The notes under the pieces: generated by a model
The model's database searches: none
Seen by the model: the letters and a program-made list of their open reading frames with translations, nothing else
What the model was told of the DNA's origin: nothing
Position numbers and translations under genes: made by a program
Source of the DNA: an uncultured Lachnospiraceae bacterium
GTDB taxonomy: Bacteria > Bacillota > Clostridia > Lachnospirales > Lachnospiraceae
DNA length: 64,000 nt
Assembly (NCBI GenBank): GCA_902788035.1
Contig: CADAIL010000001.1
Span: forward strand, 62,001-126,000
Direction: 5' to 3'
In this document: piece by piece, positions 9,065-17,418 of the stretch
Position numbering within the stretch: position 1 is the first letter of the stretch
Layout: the number at the start of each line of letters is the position of its first letter

Positions 9065-9086
9065 CAAGTCTCGCTTGCGAGACTTG
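9065..9086. repeat. Small perfect palindrome in the 8958-9239 gap
   Basis: CAAGTCTCG, a CTTG centre and CGAGACTTG form a 9-bp-arm hairpin. A second short hairpin (GGGGG CTT CCCCC) lies near 9136. The rest of this 282-bp gap holds the asp23 promoter region and the terminator at 9160. Confidence 0.5.
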
Positions 9087-9159
9087 GCGCGGGATTCGGG
9101 TCAGCGTCGGAGGTTTGCTCGCTGCTTGTAGAAGCGGGGGCTTCCCCCACTGAAATAAA

Positions 9160-9187
9160 ACTGCCTCACTTAATACAGTGAGGCAGT
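9160..9187 (-). terminator. Terminator of the beta-helix/dockerin gene
   Basis: A 10-bp stem ACTGCCTCAC/GTGAGGCAGT with an 8-nt loop is followed on the minus strand by TTTTATTTC, about 50 bp after the stop codon. Confidence 0.8.
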
Positions 9188-9239
9188 GATAAGTTTATCC
9201 GTGTACGGATACCGCGTTGGGTTTCCCTGAGGTCTTCTG

Positions 9240-11768
9240 TCAGATATGAAGCGTGGAACGAAGCAGCGCTATGTCTCTGTAATCCACAACATTGTCTTTA
9301 TTCATATCAGCGATATACATTTCAGCAGGAGTCATGGCTTCTTTGTCATATACCATGCGTGAGAGAATGTCGAAATCAGATTTGTTCGTCTGACCATCGA
9401 AATTGAGGTCTCCCAACTTGTAGTAGATGCATGGAAGCTTTATGCCGGATGTAACGCTCGTGGTCGCCATAAAACTTGCAAATGAAGCCACATCTTTCAC
9501 GTTATATAGATTCATCAGAAGCAGATCCTTGCCGTTGTTCCAGAGAGATAAGCTGTTTACATTACTTACATTCTTAGATCCCGTGACATGAAGTCCGTTG
9601 GCAAGACCGCATAGGATCTTTGTACCGGTCAGGAGAAGACCGTCAATGTTCGCTGCATAGATTCCCGTCTCCCTGGATTTCAGGACCTCACTCTGCTTGA
9701 TAATGAGGTTGTGAAGCGTGTTGGCATAGATTCCCGTCATGGCTCCGCTTATGTAGTCCGTGGATAGCTTGCAGTTATCTGAGCAGTTATTCAGATAGAT
9801 CCCATAGATTTTTGTCGGATTTGATCCGCCGCCCAGGAACATAGTGTTCTTCCACGTCGTGAGCATGACTCCGGGCAGTGCGCGTACAGCAGCGTAATTG
9901 GTATTGCCGCCTGCTTTGCCTATTCCGTCATAGAAGAGATTTTGTATGACTTCCGCTTTCATCCTGTAACCGGAGGTGCGGTAATTCTGATTGCTCACAG
10001 ACAATTTTACGCCGTCTGCCTGAATGTTCCCGAAGGTATTATTCATGATCAGAACGTTGCTGTTGTCCTTGATCTCGATCGCTGCGAACGGAGCTGCACC
10101 GTTGAATTTTTTGCCGTTAATTGTGTTGTCGATAATGTAGGCTGCGCCGTTCTTCCATGCATAGAGATTTACGCCATTAAGGAAGCAGTTCACTCCATGA
10201 GCCGTGTTTTCCTTGCACACAAAATCACGGAAATTATAGGCGTTGATGCAGATGTAAGGAATATCCCGGAATGTGCACCCAACGATTTTATAGCCGTCAG
10301 CATAGATACCGTTATAAGTGTGGTGTGTGCCGACGCCTGATACGACATTCTGGAATGTACAGTTCGTTACCTGAACATTCGGCATCCCGAGATTTTCAAT
10401 CGGCTTTGCGTTTGACTTCGTGTCTTCCGTTGACAGATAATCCGTATGCAGCGCTTCCTTGTAGGCAAAGGAGGCATTGGACGTCTTTGAACCATTTACA
10501 TAATAGGATGTATCAGAGCCCTGGTACTTATAGTGATTGACGAACTTCACGTTGTTGATCGTCAGATTACGGCAGCCGTCAAAATTTACACTGTGAATAG
10601 AAGTGTCGTTGCCGATTGTCGTATTCTCTATCGTGATGTTCTCACCGTGGCGAAAAACCATGTCCATCTGACTGTACGTGTTTTTATATACGTCAGTGGC
10701 CTTCACTCCGCCGTTCCACTCTCCGCCGGATATCTTCACATTCTTGATTTGATTATATCCGCCGACCTTGCAGTCCTCAGAGTGAACGATATTCCCGTTA
10801 GGGTCCATATAAACGCCCAGGAGCATGAGTTTCGAGGGGTCGTCTCTGTACATTACTGCCCCATCGGCCAGGTGGAGCCAGATGTTGGAAAATATGAACA
10901 GTTGGTCCTTGAGGTGATACGTTCCTTTGGGAACAAAGACCTCGATCATCTGATGGAAGTACTGACCTGCTTTGCCGGCTTCTTTCAGCGCGTTATTGAG
11001 AGTTTTCTCATCCGACGCGTAATCGTTCCCGTTTGCGCCGAAATCTGTCACAACATTGTAAAATGTCTTTAAAGGTATAGGTGACGCACCGACAAGAATT
11101 TCCTCAACCGGACCGGAATCTGCCTCGAAACCAGTTGCCTGTCCGATTAATTGGATATCTGCGGTTCCTTCGCCAGGCAGAGTGTCTGACAGGGTGTTGG
11201 CAGGTGAATCCGTCTCGCTTCTTTGATTATCAGTAGTGTCAAGTGTTTCGGACACAGCGATGTCGCTGTCTGTTCCGATATCACAGGATGATTTGGTCGT
11301 GCCAGAATAACCGTCGATTTCTTGAGATTCGTCTGTATCCGAGAAATCTTTTGCTATCAAGTCATCTGTTTCAGTGAATATGTCCGGTGAAGTATCATCT
11401 GAAATTTCAGCAGGTTCGCCTGATGAATGTTCAGGATCATCCTCGTCTGAGAGTGTACACGAATCATATCCCGCATCTTCCGGATCGATTTCCGAAAAGC
11501 TCTCACAACCCTGGATTTCATCCATTGTGATGCTGAATATGTCATCTTCGTTTTCGTCGGTATAATCATATTCTGTGCTTTCACAGGATATGAATTCCTC
11601 CGCTAACGAGGAATCACTATCAGAAGACACTTCATTGGCAGCGGAGATCCCTCCAAATTCTCCATCTGTCGTCTGGTCTGAATCAGCGAAGACCGGGCTT
11701 ACACCTAATGTGCAGGCGATCCCGCAGATCAGAATAAACCAAATACATCGTTTAGTTAATTTCATCAT
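9240..11768 (-). CDS. Secreted right-handed beta-helix protein with C-terminal dockerin
   Basis: 842 residues. A signal peptide (about 1-28, ending VFADS) is followed by a long Ser/Asp/Glu-rich stretch (about 30-230). The section starting VVTDFGANGND near 240 is the usual opening of pectate-lyase-like beta-helix proteins. Short Asn- and Gly-rich strand repeats then run to about 770. The last 60 residues form a dockerin type I pair: GDLNFDGQTNKSDFDIL and ADMNKDNVVDYRDIALL, each a Ca-binding loop plus helix. Dockerins dock enzymes onto cohesins; no cohesin gene is in the window. Substrate and catalytic residues cannot be named. It is flanked by its own promoter and terminator, a single-gene insertion between asp23 and rpmB. 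Confidence 0.85.
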   Translation of the reverse strand: MMKLTKRCIWFILICGIACTLGVSPVFADSDQTTDGEFGGISAANEVSSDSDSSLAEEFISCESTEYDYTDENEDDIFSITMDEIQGCESFSEIDPEDAGYDSCTLSDEDDPEHSSGEPAEISDDTSPDIFTETDDLIAKDFSDTDESQEIDGYSGTTKSSCDIGTDSDIAVSETLDTTDNQRSETDSPANTLSDTLPGEGTADIQLIGQATGFEADSGPVEEILVGASPIPLKTFYNVVTDFGANGNDYASDEKTLNNALKEAGKAGQYFHQMIEVFVPKGTYHLKDQLFIFSNIWLHLADGAVMYRDDPSKLMLLGVYMDPNGNIVHSEDCKVGGYNQIKNVKISGGEWNGGVKATDVYKNTYSQMDMVFRHGENITIENTTIGNDTSIHSVNFDGCRNLTINNVKFVNHYKYQGSDTSYYVNGSKTSNASFAYKEALHTDYLSTEDTKSNAKPIENLGMPNVQVTNCTFQNVVSGVGTHHTYNGIYADGYKIVGCTFRDIPYICINAYNFRDFVCKENTAHGVNCFLNGVNLYAWKNGAAYIIDNTINGKKFNGAAPFAAIEIKDNSNVLIMNNTFGNIQADGVKLSVSNQNYRTSGYRMKAEVIQNLFYDGIGKAGGNTNYAAVRALPGVMLTTWKNTMFLGGGSNPTKIYGIYLNNCSDNCKLSTDYISGAMTGIYANTLHNLIIKQSEVLKSRETGIYAANIDGLLLTGTKILCGLANGLHVTGSKNVSNVNSLSLWNNGKDLLLMNLYNVKDVASFASFMATTSVTSGIKLPCIYYKLGDLNFDGQTNKSDFDILSRMVYDKEAMTPAEMYIADMNKDNVVDYRDIALLRSTLHI

Positions 11769-11819
11769 CTCCCTTCATTAATTATTTCATCCCCGATATT
11801 TGTTTATGACACGCTTATA

Positions 11820-11849
11820 ATAATAACAGATTTATTAATCGTTTTGTAA
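11820..11849 (-). promoter_or_regulatory. Candidate promoter of the beta-helix/dockerin gene
   Basis: Minus strand: -35 TTACAA (11844-11849), 18-bp spacer, -10 TATTAT (11820-11825), in the AT-rich 309-bp gap divergent from rpmB. Confidence 0.5.
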
Positions 11850-11995
11850 CGTTAAATCGAAAAAAATTAACCTAAATTTAACAAAGAAAATACAGAAAAT
11901 TTGCTGTTATGCCAAAAAAGACAATACACGAAACTCGTCTGCAGGAAAGCGTGGTATCGGAGGAAAAATATTTCTTTATAATTCTAATAAAATAC

Positions 11996-12025
11996 TTGAA
12001 ACGTCTTGGGGATTTATGATAGAAT
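11996..12025 (+). promoter_or_regulatory. Candidate rpmB promoter and leader
   Basis: Plus strand: -35 TTGAAA (11996-12001), 18-bp spacer, -10 TAGAAT (12020-12025). The short leader contains AGGCCATAAGGCCT, a small hairpin between promoter and ribosome binding site, possibly for translational feedback. Confidence 0.55.
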
Positions 12026-12077
12026 ATTTCTCGTTGCAGGCCATAAGGCCTTATTCTATCGTAAGGAGGTGTTATTG

Positions 12078-12263
12078 ATGGCTGTTTGCTCTGTTTGTGG
12101 AAAGGGAGCTCACTTCGGAATTAAAGTGAGCCATTCTCATAGAAGATCTAACCATATGTGGAAATCCAATATCAAGAGAGTAAGAATCATGGAGAACGGT
12201 GCTGCTAAGCGTGCATACGTATGCACCAGCTGCCTCAGATCCGGCAAGGTAGAGAGAGCCTGA
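12078..12263 (+). CDS. rpmB: 50S ribosomal protein L28
   Basis: 61 residues. The zinc-binding form of L28 has paired cysteines, CSVCGK at 4-9 and CTSC further on, plus the basic SHSHRRSNHMWKSNIK region that contacts 23S rRNA. The frame is open upstream, but AAGGAGGTG stands 8 bp before the ATG at 12078, which gives the family's usual N-terminus MAVCSVCGK. It is one of only three plus-strand genes in the window. Confidence 0.97.
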   Translation: MAVCSVCGKGAHFGIKVSHSHRRSNHMWKSNIKRVRIMENGAAKRAYVCTSCLRSGKVERA

Positions 12264-12294
12264 TCGCTTTTCTCATTACATGAAAAATAAGTAG

Positions 12295-12313
12295 CCCCCG
12301 CTTTTCGCGGGGG
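12295..12313 (+). terminator. Terminator of rpmB, probably bidirectional
   Basis: CCCCCGC/GCGGGGG stem with a 5-nt loop and TTTTTATTTT on the plus strand. The opposite strand also has a T-rich tail, so it may serve gerW as well. A second perfect hairpin (CAGGCACCT/AGGTGCCTG, 12327-12349) sits between it and gerW. Confidence 0.9.
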
Positions 12314-12389
12314 TTTTTATTTTGAGCAGGCACCTGGCCGAGGTGCCTGAATCGTGGTCGCGACGCGAAAGCCTGTTCATTAGGACACT

Positions 12390-12767
12390 TTATTCAGCTG
12401 TCTCGGGAATCTCATCCTCCACAGATGAAGCTTTGTTGCCGCCGGTGAATCTGTTCACGACATCGGGGACCAGGTCGAGAAGCTTGGAGAGGCTGTCCTG
12501 TCCTTTCACGTTGACCATTTTAGTCGTACCATTTGAGATAACCAGGACTGCGCTGGGGGTCATTTTTCCGCCAATACCGCCGCCCGAGTTTGGATTCTTG
12601 CTGCTAGTCGCCGCTCCTGCCGCAACTCCGAAACTGACATCGACCAGCGGTACAATGATCGTATCGCCGAGGTGGATCGCCTCACCGACGACCGTCTTGG
12701 AAGAAATGAACTGATCCATTCCCCGGAACAGCGAATCTACATTTGTTCTGAATTCATTATCTGCCAT
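12390..12767 (-). CDS. GerW-family sporulation protein (YtfJ-like)
   Basis: 125 residues with the GerW/YtfJ core: VVGEAIHLGDTIIVPLVDVSFG (in two parts, about 26-47), then a Gly-rich stretch GGGIGGKMTPSAVLV. In Bacillus, GerW is a spore protein needed for germination through L-alanine receptors; YtfJ-like proteins also occur in poorly sporulating Clostridia. It is the last gene of the zapA-to-gerW operon, next to a DUF2953 protein, the same pairing as B. subtilis ytfI-ytfJ. Confidence 0.88.
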   Translation of the reverse strand: MADNEFRTNVDSLFRGMDQFISSKTVVGEAIHLGDTIIVPLVDVSFGVAAGAATSSKNPNSGGGIGGKMTPSAVLVISNGTTKMVNVKGQDSLSKLLDLVPDVVNRFTGGNKASSVEDEIPETAE

Positions 12768-12805
12768 GGTACTAATTCCTCCTTATAATCGTGTCACCCG
12801 GCGGC

Positions 12806-14032
12806 TTATGCCTGTGACAATTCTTTTCGTAAATGTCTGAAATATCGGATCACATATTTAATATTCTTGTTGAAATATGTCGATGCCGCAATGTAAACGA
12901 TATAGAACAGATAAATCCGTCCGCTTGAAGTTATATCACATTCCAGATGAGATTTCTCAAAATCCGGATTGATATCGAAAGTTTTTCCTACCTGGGGAAG
13001 GAATACAGACAGGACGCCAAGTACCCTGCCGGTGATCGAAGGATCGTCAAAACCGAAGTCAAGATAACCTGAGAGTTTCCTCGGTCGTATATGCCCCAGC
13101 AGATTTCCTGTCTTGCCGAGGACAAGGTGGATCGCGTCCTGAGTCTTGTCGTCGAAGAAGAAATCCGTGATCAAAGTGATCTTCCCGAAGATTGTCAGGA
13201 TCTTGTCGATGACCTCGCCGAAAATGGCGACGATCCTGCCCGGAATGCCGCAGAGTATCGTGAAGAATTCCAGGATCTTCATGAAAATAGTGATCAGAAT
13301 TCCATATATCCTGCCCGGAAGACCGAGGAGCAATCCGTTCGCTCTCTGCAGAATGCCGGAAATGCGGCCGGTCAGAGATCTGACTTCCGGTTCTGCTTCA
13401 TCGACTGAATCTTCTATCTGCTTTTCGGGTCCGCCAATAGGATCGTTAACCGCTTCGACGCTGATATCCGTATCAGGTATCTCTCCCGCGGCGCTGTCGG
13501 ATCCGGCAGTAAGCGGTTCACCTGCAGCACTGCCGGTTTCCGTGTGGGGAGATTCATCTGCCGCAATGGCAGATTCCGCGCCGGAGCCCTTTCCGCCGCC
13601 AGTTTCCTCATGCGGCGGTTCGGGAACGTGTCCCTGCCCGTCAAGAATCTCATCAGCGGAGGACGCTATGCTCTCTTCTGTCATATTAACGGATTCCGAA
13701 GCCCCGGCTGCTTTCGACTTCTTCTTTTTTCGGCTCGAAAGCCAGTCCCTGATCTTGAAGATTGATATGCCGAAGATACGTATATCTTTCGTGAGTCCTC
13801 CGCCGTATCCGCTCTCTCTTATGCCGTAACTGACATCAACGGAAATCATACGAAGGAGCCAGGAGACATTTGCTCCGGCGTTAAGATCCCATCCGACCTT
13901 ATCTGCGTGTACCCTGTAACGGACAGGCACGAACAGAATGAGAAGAATAATAGTCAGGATCAGAAGAAGCAGGATAAGGAGAACTATTCCTATGATTTTC
14001 AATATTGTGAGTAAAATCCCCAATATCGTCAT
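12806..14032 (-). CDS. DUF2953 membrane-anchored protein (YtfI-like)
   Basis: 408 residues. One long hydrophobic N-terminal segment (about 3-35) is followed by PVRYRV, typical of DUF2953. An extended acidic linker (about 115-230, rich in Glu, Ala, Gly and Ser) separates it from a C-terminal conserved part with GYLDFGFDDPSITGRVLGV and FDINPDFEKSHLE. The linker makes it much longer than B. subtilis YtfI. Function is unknown; the constant pairing with GerW suggests a sporulation or envelope role. Confidence 0.75.
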   Translation of the reverse strand: MTILGILLTILKIIGIVLLILLLLILTIILLILFVPVRYRVHADKVGWDLNAGANVSWLLRMISVDVSYGIRESGYGGGLTKDIRIFGISIFKIRDWLSSRKKKKSKAAGASESVNMTEESIASSADEILDGQGHVPEPPHEETGGGKGSGAESAIAADESPHTETGSAAGEPLTAGSDSAAGEIPDTDISVEAVNDPIGGPEKQIEDSVDEAEPEVRSLTGRISGILQRANGLLLGLPGRIYGILITIFMKILEFFTILCGIPGRIVAIFGEVIDKILTIFGKITLITDFFFDDKTQDAIHLVLGKTGNLLGHIRPRKLSGYLDFGFDDPSITGRVLGVLSVFLPQVGKTFDINPDFEKSHLECDITSSGRIYLFYIVYIAASTYFNKNIKYVIRYFRHLRKELSQA

Positions 14033-14052
14033 GCTAAGTTACCTGCCAAACT

Positions 14053-14379
14053 TTATTGCAATACATTTAAATCGCGGAGATACTGCTGAAGGTCGACGTT
14101 GCCATTCCGCGTGTAACACTCGCTCGTGAGCCTTGTAATCTCTCTCAGGGCTTCCTTCCGGCTTCCGAAGATGCCAAGAATTTCCGGGGTCATTTCGCGG
14201 ATCCTGTCCTGAACGAGAAAATAGGCGCTGATGATATCAAGCTGTCCCTCGCTCCCTGACGGGAGAGTCAGCAGATATACGGAATAAACCGGCTTTTTAG
14301 CATTGATCCTGTCAATGATTCCGTCTTTTCTTGCTCGCAGAGTGTCTCCGACAATTAAATTCTCAGACCATTTTAACAT
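14053..14379 (-). CDS. Conserved small protein of unknown function
   Basis: 108 residues, soluble, with no signal peptide or known motif recognised. The opening LKWSENLIVGDTLRARKD and a central YSVYLLTLPSGSEGQLDII look like a compact alpha/beta domain. It lies 12 bp after the PBP gene and 20 bp before the DUF2953 gene, so it is part of the envelope operon. A start downstream of a weak ribosome binding site is assumed. Confidence 0.6.
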   Translation of the reverse strand: MLKWSENLIVGDTLRARKDGIIDRINAKKPVYSVYLLTLPSGSEGQLDIISAYFLVQDRIREMTPEILGIFGSRKEALREITRLTSECYTRNGNVDLQQYLRDLNVLQ

Positions 14380-14391
14380 AATTTTAAAATC

Positions 14392-16065
14392 CTAACTACT
14401 ATAATACGAATTAAAAATTTCCCTTGCAATAGGAACTGCCGTTGTGCTTCCCGCACCCGCGTCTTCTGCGATAACGGCGACCACGATATCAGGGTCATCC
14501 ACATTCGAAAAGCCTACGAACCAGGAATGAGTACCGGTCTCGCCGTCCTCCCTTCTGTATTCGGCGGAGCCTGTCTTTCCCGCAGCGCTGTACCAGTCGG
14601 TATAGAGGCCGCTGCCGGTGCCATCGGTCACGACCTTCTCCATCAGGTTCTTCATCTGATCCGCTTCCGTCCTGGTCATAAGGGTCCTGTAATTCTCAGG
14701 ATTATTTTTCATTACCACGTTTCCGTCTACACTCTCCACTCTCTTGACAAAACGAGGTTTCATAAGGATGCCATCATTGGCTATTGCCGAGACTATGAGT
14801 GCCATATGGTAAGGCGTGACGAGCGTATCCCCCTGGCCGAAGGCTGTCTGCATCATGGCGGCGCTCCCCTCTGATGCCTTGAGGGCATAGCTGCTCTTTT
14901 TTCCTCCGAGAAGACACGGAAGCGACTGGTTGAAAAGGAGCGATTCCGCGGTAGAACGGAGAGCGTCGGCGCCAACATCGAGTCCTATCTGAGAGAAGGC
15001 ACAGTTGCAGCTGTTGGCGAAAGCCATTTCGAAATCTTCCTGGCCGTGAGCTGTCTGATCAAAACAGTGCACAGTATGTCCACTGTTTTCCAGTATGCCG
15101 GTGCAGTCAAAGCTGAAATCGGCAAATGAGGCGTTTTTCTGGAAATATGACAGGGCGGTAACGATCTTAAAGGTCGAGCCGGGCGGGTAGAGACCGGAAA
15201 CGGCTCTGTTGACCAGCTGGGAATTCGTATTAACGCTGATTATATCATTCCAGTCAGAGGCTATAGTATTCGGATTGAAGTCCGGCTTGCTCACCATGGC
15301 AAGGACGTCTCCGGTCTTCGGGTCTATGACGACGACTGCTCCCCGGTGCTCTCCGAGCGCGCTGTAGGCGGTGTCCTGCAGAGTGACAGAGAGTGTGGAA
15401 ACGACTGTGTCGCCGGGATTTTTCTGGCCCGTAAATTCGTTTGTTACCCGATCAATAATATTATAGTGGGAAGCCAGCAGGTCATAGTTGCAGACGGACT
15501 CCAGACCTGCCTTGCCGTTGGTATCATAGCCGACTACATGAGCAAATTCATTTCCGTACGGATAATATCTGCTCTCTTTTCCCGACTCGTCAATGTGTGT
15601 TTCGGCCAGGACAGTTCCGTCTGCAGCGGTGATCGAGCCGCGCGTGACATACCGGGTCTGTGAGTCCTGCCTCTTATTGTAGGGACTGTTCTGGATCGAG
15701 TCTCTCTCATAAATATTGAAATATACCAGATAACCGATCAGCATGAGAAAGACAAGGACAAAAGCGTAAGAAATGAATGTGTAAGGGGCGTTGATCCGTC
15801 TCCTTATTCTCCGCTCCTCACGCTCCTGCTTCTGCAGTCTCTTTTTATCTTCTTTTGTCAGTTCTCTACGGGGCGTTTCGTAACTCGAGAGACCTTCATC
15901 TGTATAGACCGTCCTGTTGATCTCATCGATCCGCCGTCCCCTGCCCTCTTGCCGGTCGGGATAAGGCGGTCTTCCGCGTCCGTTGTTCATGATTTTTCTG
16001 ACGTCCCTGCCGATTTCCTCTTCGGTAAGGGATTCAGAATCAGTATCCCAATCTCTTCCGCTCAC
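14392..16065 (-). CDS. Class B penicillin-binding transpeptidase (SEDS partner)
   Basis: A D,D-transpeptidase that crosslinks peptidoglycan strands outside the membrane. Counting from the upstream ATG at 16086: a charged cytoplasmic tail (1-100), one membrane segment (about 103-123), a pedestal, then the transpeptidase domain with STFK (304-307), SCN (359-361) and KTG (504-506), all catalytic motifs intact. The strong site AAGGAGAGG lies inside that longer frame, so a GTG start at 16065 is favoured; either start overlaps the SEDS stop. The SEDS gene directly upstream is the expected glycosyltransferase partner, as in PbpA/FtsI pairs. Confidence 0.9.
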   Translation of the reverse strand: MSGRDWDTDSESLTEEEIGRDVRKIMNNGRGRPPYPDRQEGRGRRIDEINRTVYTDEGLSSYETPRRELTKEDKKRLQKQEREERRIRRRINAPYTFISYAFVLVFLMLIGYLVYFNIYERDSIQNSPYNKRQDSQTRYVTRGSITAADGTVLAETHIDESGKESRYYPYGNEFAHVVGYDTNGKAGLESVCNYDLLASHYNIIDRVTNEFTGQKNPGDTVVSTLSVTLQDTAYSALGEHRGAVVVIDPKTGDVLAMVSKPDFNPNTIASDWNDIISVNTNSQLVNRAVSGLYPPGSTFKIVTALSYFQKNASFADFSFDCTGILENSGHTVHCFDQTAHGQEDFEMAFANSCNCAFSQIGLDVGADALRSTAESLLFNQSLPCLLGGKKSSYALKASEGSAAMMQTAFGQGDTLVTPYHMALIVSAIANDGILMKPRFVKRVESVDGNVVMKNNPENYRTLMTRTEADQMKNLMEKVVTDGTGSGLYTDWYSAAGKTGSAEYRREDGETGTHSWFVGFSNVDDPDIVVAVIAEDAGAGSTTAVPIAREIFNSYYSS

Positions 16066-17416
16066 GTTCGCGTTCCTCTCCTTCATCTTCGCGCAGGATA
16101 TACAGTCCCTGAATGATCGCCAGTAAAATGATCGTGCTGAGGACTGAGCTTCCTCCGTAACTGACGAGCGGCAGTGTTATACCGGTCATTGGTATGAATT
16201 TTGTGACACCGCCGATCGTAAGGAAGACCTGAAAACCGTACTCTGCTCCGAGTCCCAGAGCGATGAGTTTATAGAACCGGTTCTCGATCTTCAGTGATAT
16301 GTTGCAGATAAGCAGGAATGTGTTCATGCATATAAGTATAAGGGCGATGGCAAAGACACCTCCGAATTCCTCACAGATCGCTGAAAAAACAAAATCCTTT
16401 GAAGCGACCGGTATAGTCTCCGGACGACCGAGATAAAGCCCTGTACCGAACCATCCTCCTGCACCGATGGCAAAAAGACTTTGAGAAATCTGGTAGCCGG
16501 TCGTGTCATAGTTGTAGAATGGATTTCGCCAGGCTTCCACCCTCTGACGCACATGGTTAAATAGAAAATAGGCACAGACCGCTGCGAGTGATCCGCCCAG
16601 AAGACCCGCCAGAGGGTAGACAGCTCTGTCTGTGGCCACGTAGATCACTACTATGTAGGCGATAAAGAACACAAGAGCTGTACCGAGGTCTGTCGAGAGG
16701 ACCAGTATAACTACATGGGCGGCGGCTACAATCGTCGTAATAACGACATCGCGGAAAGGAATCGGATCCTTCTCCGTCAGCTTGGCTGCCATAAAGAATA
16801 CCAGCGTGATCTTCACAATCTCTGAGAACTGGACAGTGATGCCGCCGATGGAGATAGAAAGCTTTGCACCCCGGCTGGTAACGGCCAGAGCAAAGACAAC
16901 GAGAAGACTTGCGATACCCAAAATAGCGTACAGCCATGTGAGTTTATTCAGAAAATGCAGTTTACGGATGATCACGGGCACGAGGAAGGCAAGGACCGTT
17001 GCTCCTGACGCGATCACATACTGCTTAAGTGCTTCCGAGAGGTCAAGGCGCCCTATGATAACGAACCCAATGGACAGAAGCATCAGCATATTATTGACAA
17101 GCAGCATGGAAGATTTAGGGTACATCATCCTGTAGCCGCTGAGGGTCACAAAGAGATACGCATAGATTCCTCCGAGCATCAGAATGTAAAAGAGATTGGC
17201 AGTATGCAGAAAACACAGCACATATCCCAGTGTGTCAAAGAAAAATATGATTATGATCTGTTTGGCTACAAGGGCATTTTTTGCTTTCTGACCTTTCCTG
17301 CTGAAATAAGAAAAATCCAAAAGCACAAAGAGCAGGATAAGAAGGACAAACAGATATTTTGCAAGCTGCGTCACAACACTCGCTGAATTGGCAATAATTG
17401 AAGGCAGTTGAATCAT
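16040..17416 (-). CDS. SEDS-family peptidoglycan polymerase (FtsW/RodA/SpoVE)
   Basis: 458 residues with ten or more hydrophobic segments. The second half carries SEDS signatures: DLGTALVFF, AWRNPFYNYDTTGYQISQSLFAIGAGG (given here in pieces: AWRNPF, GYQISQSL, GAGGWFG) and the closing LPLVSYGGSS. The family polymerises lipid II with a class B PBP. The first roughly 140 residues form extra membrane segments, longer than in FtsW of E. coli. It starts 2 bp after the U32 gene and overlaps the PBP gene, so the three are translationally linked. Confidence 0.92.
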   Translation of the reverse strand: MIQLPSIIANSASVVTQLAKYLFVLLILLFVLLDFSYFSRKGQKAKNALVAKQIIIIFFFDTLGYVLCFLHTANLFYILMLGGIYAYLFVTLSGYRMMYPKSSMLLVNNMLMLLSIGFVIIGRLDLSEALKQYVIASGATVLAFLVPVIIRKLHFLNKLTWLYAILGIASLLVVFALAVTSRGAKLSISIGGITVQFSEIVKITLVFFMAAKLTEKDPIPFRDVVITTIVAAAHVVILVLSTDLGTALVFFIAYIVVIYVATDRAVYPLAGLLGGSLAAVCAYFLFNHVRQRVEAWRNPFYNYDTTGYQISQSLFAIGAGGWFGTGLYLGRPETIPVASKDFVFSAICEEFGGVFAIALILICMNTFLLICNISLKIENRFYKLIALGLGAEYGFQVFLTIGGVTKFIPMTGITLPLVSYGGSSVLSTIILLAIIQGLYILREDEGEERERERKRLGY

Positions 17417-17418
17417 GT

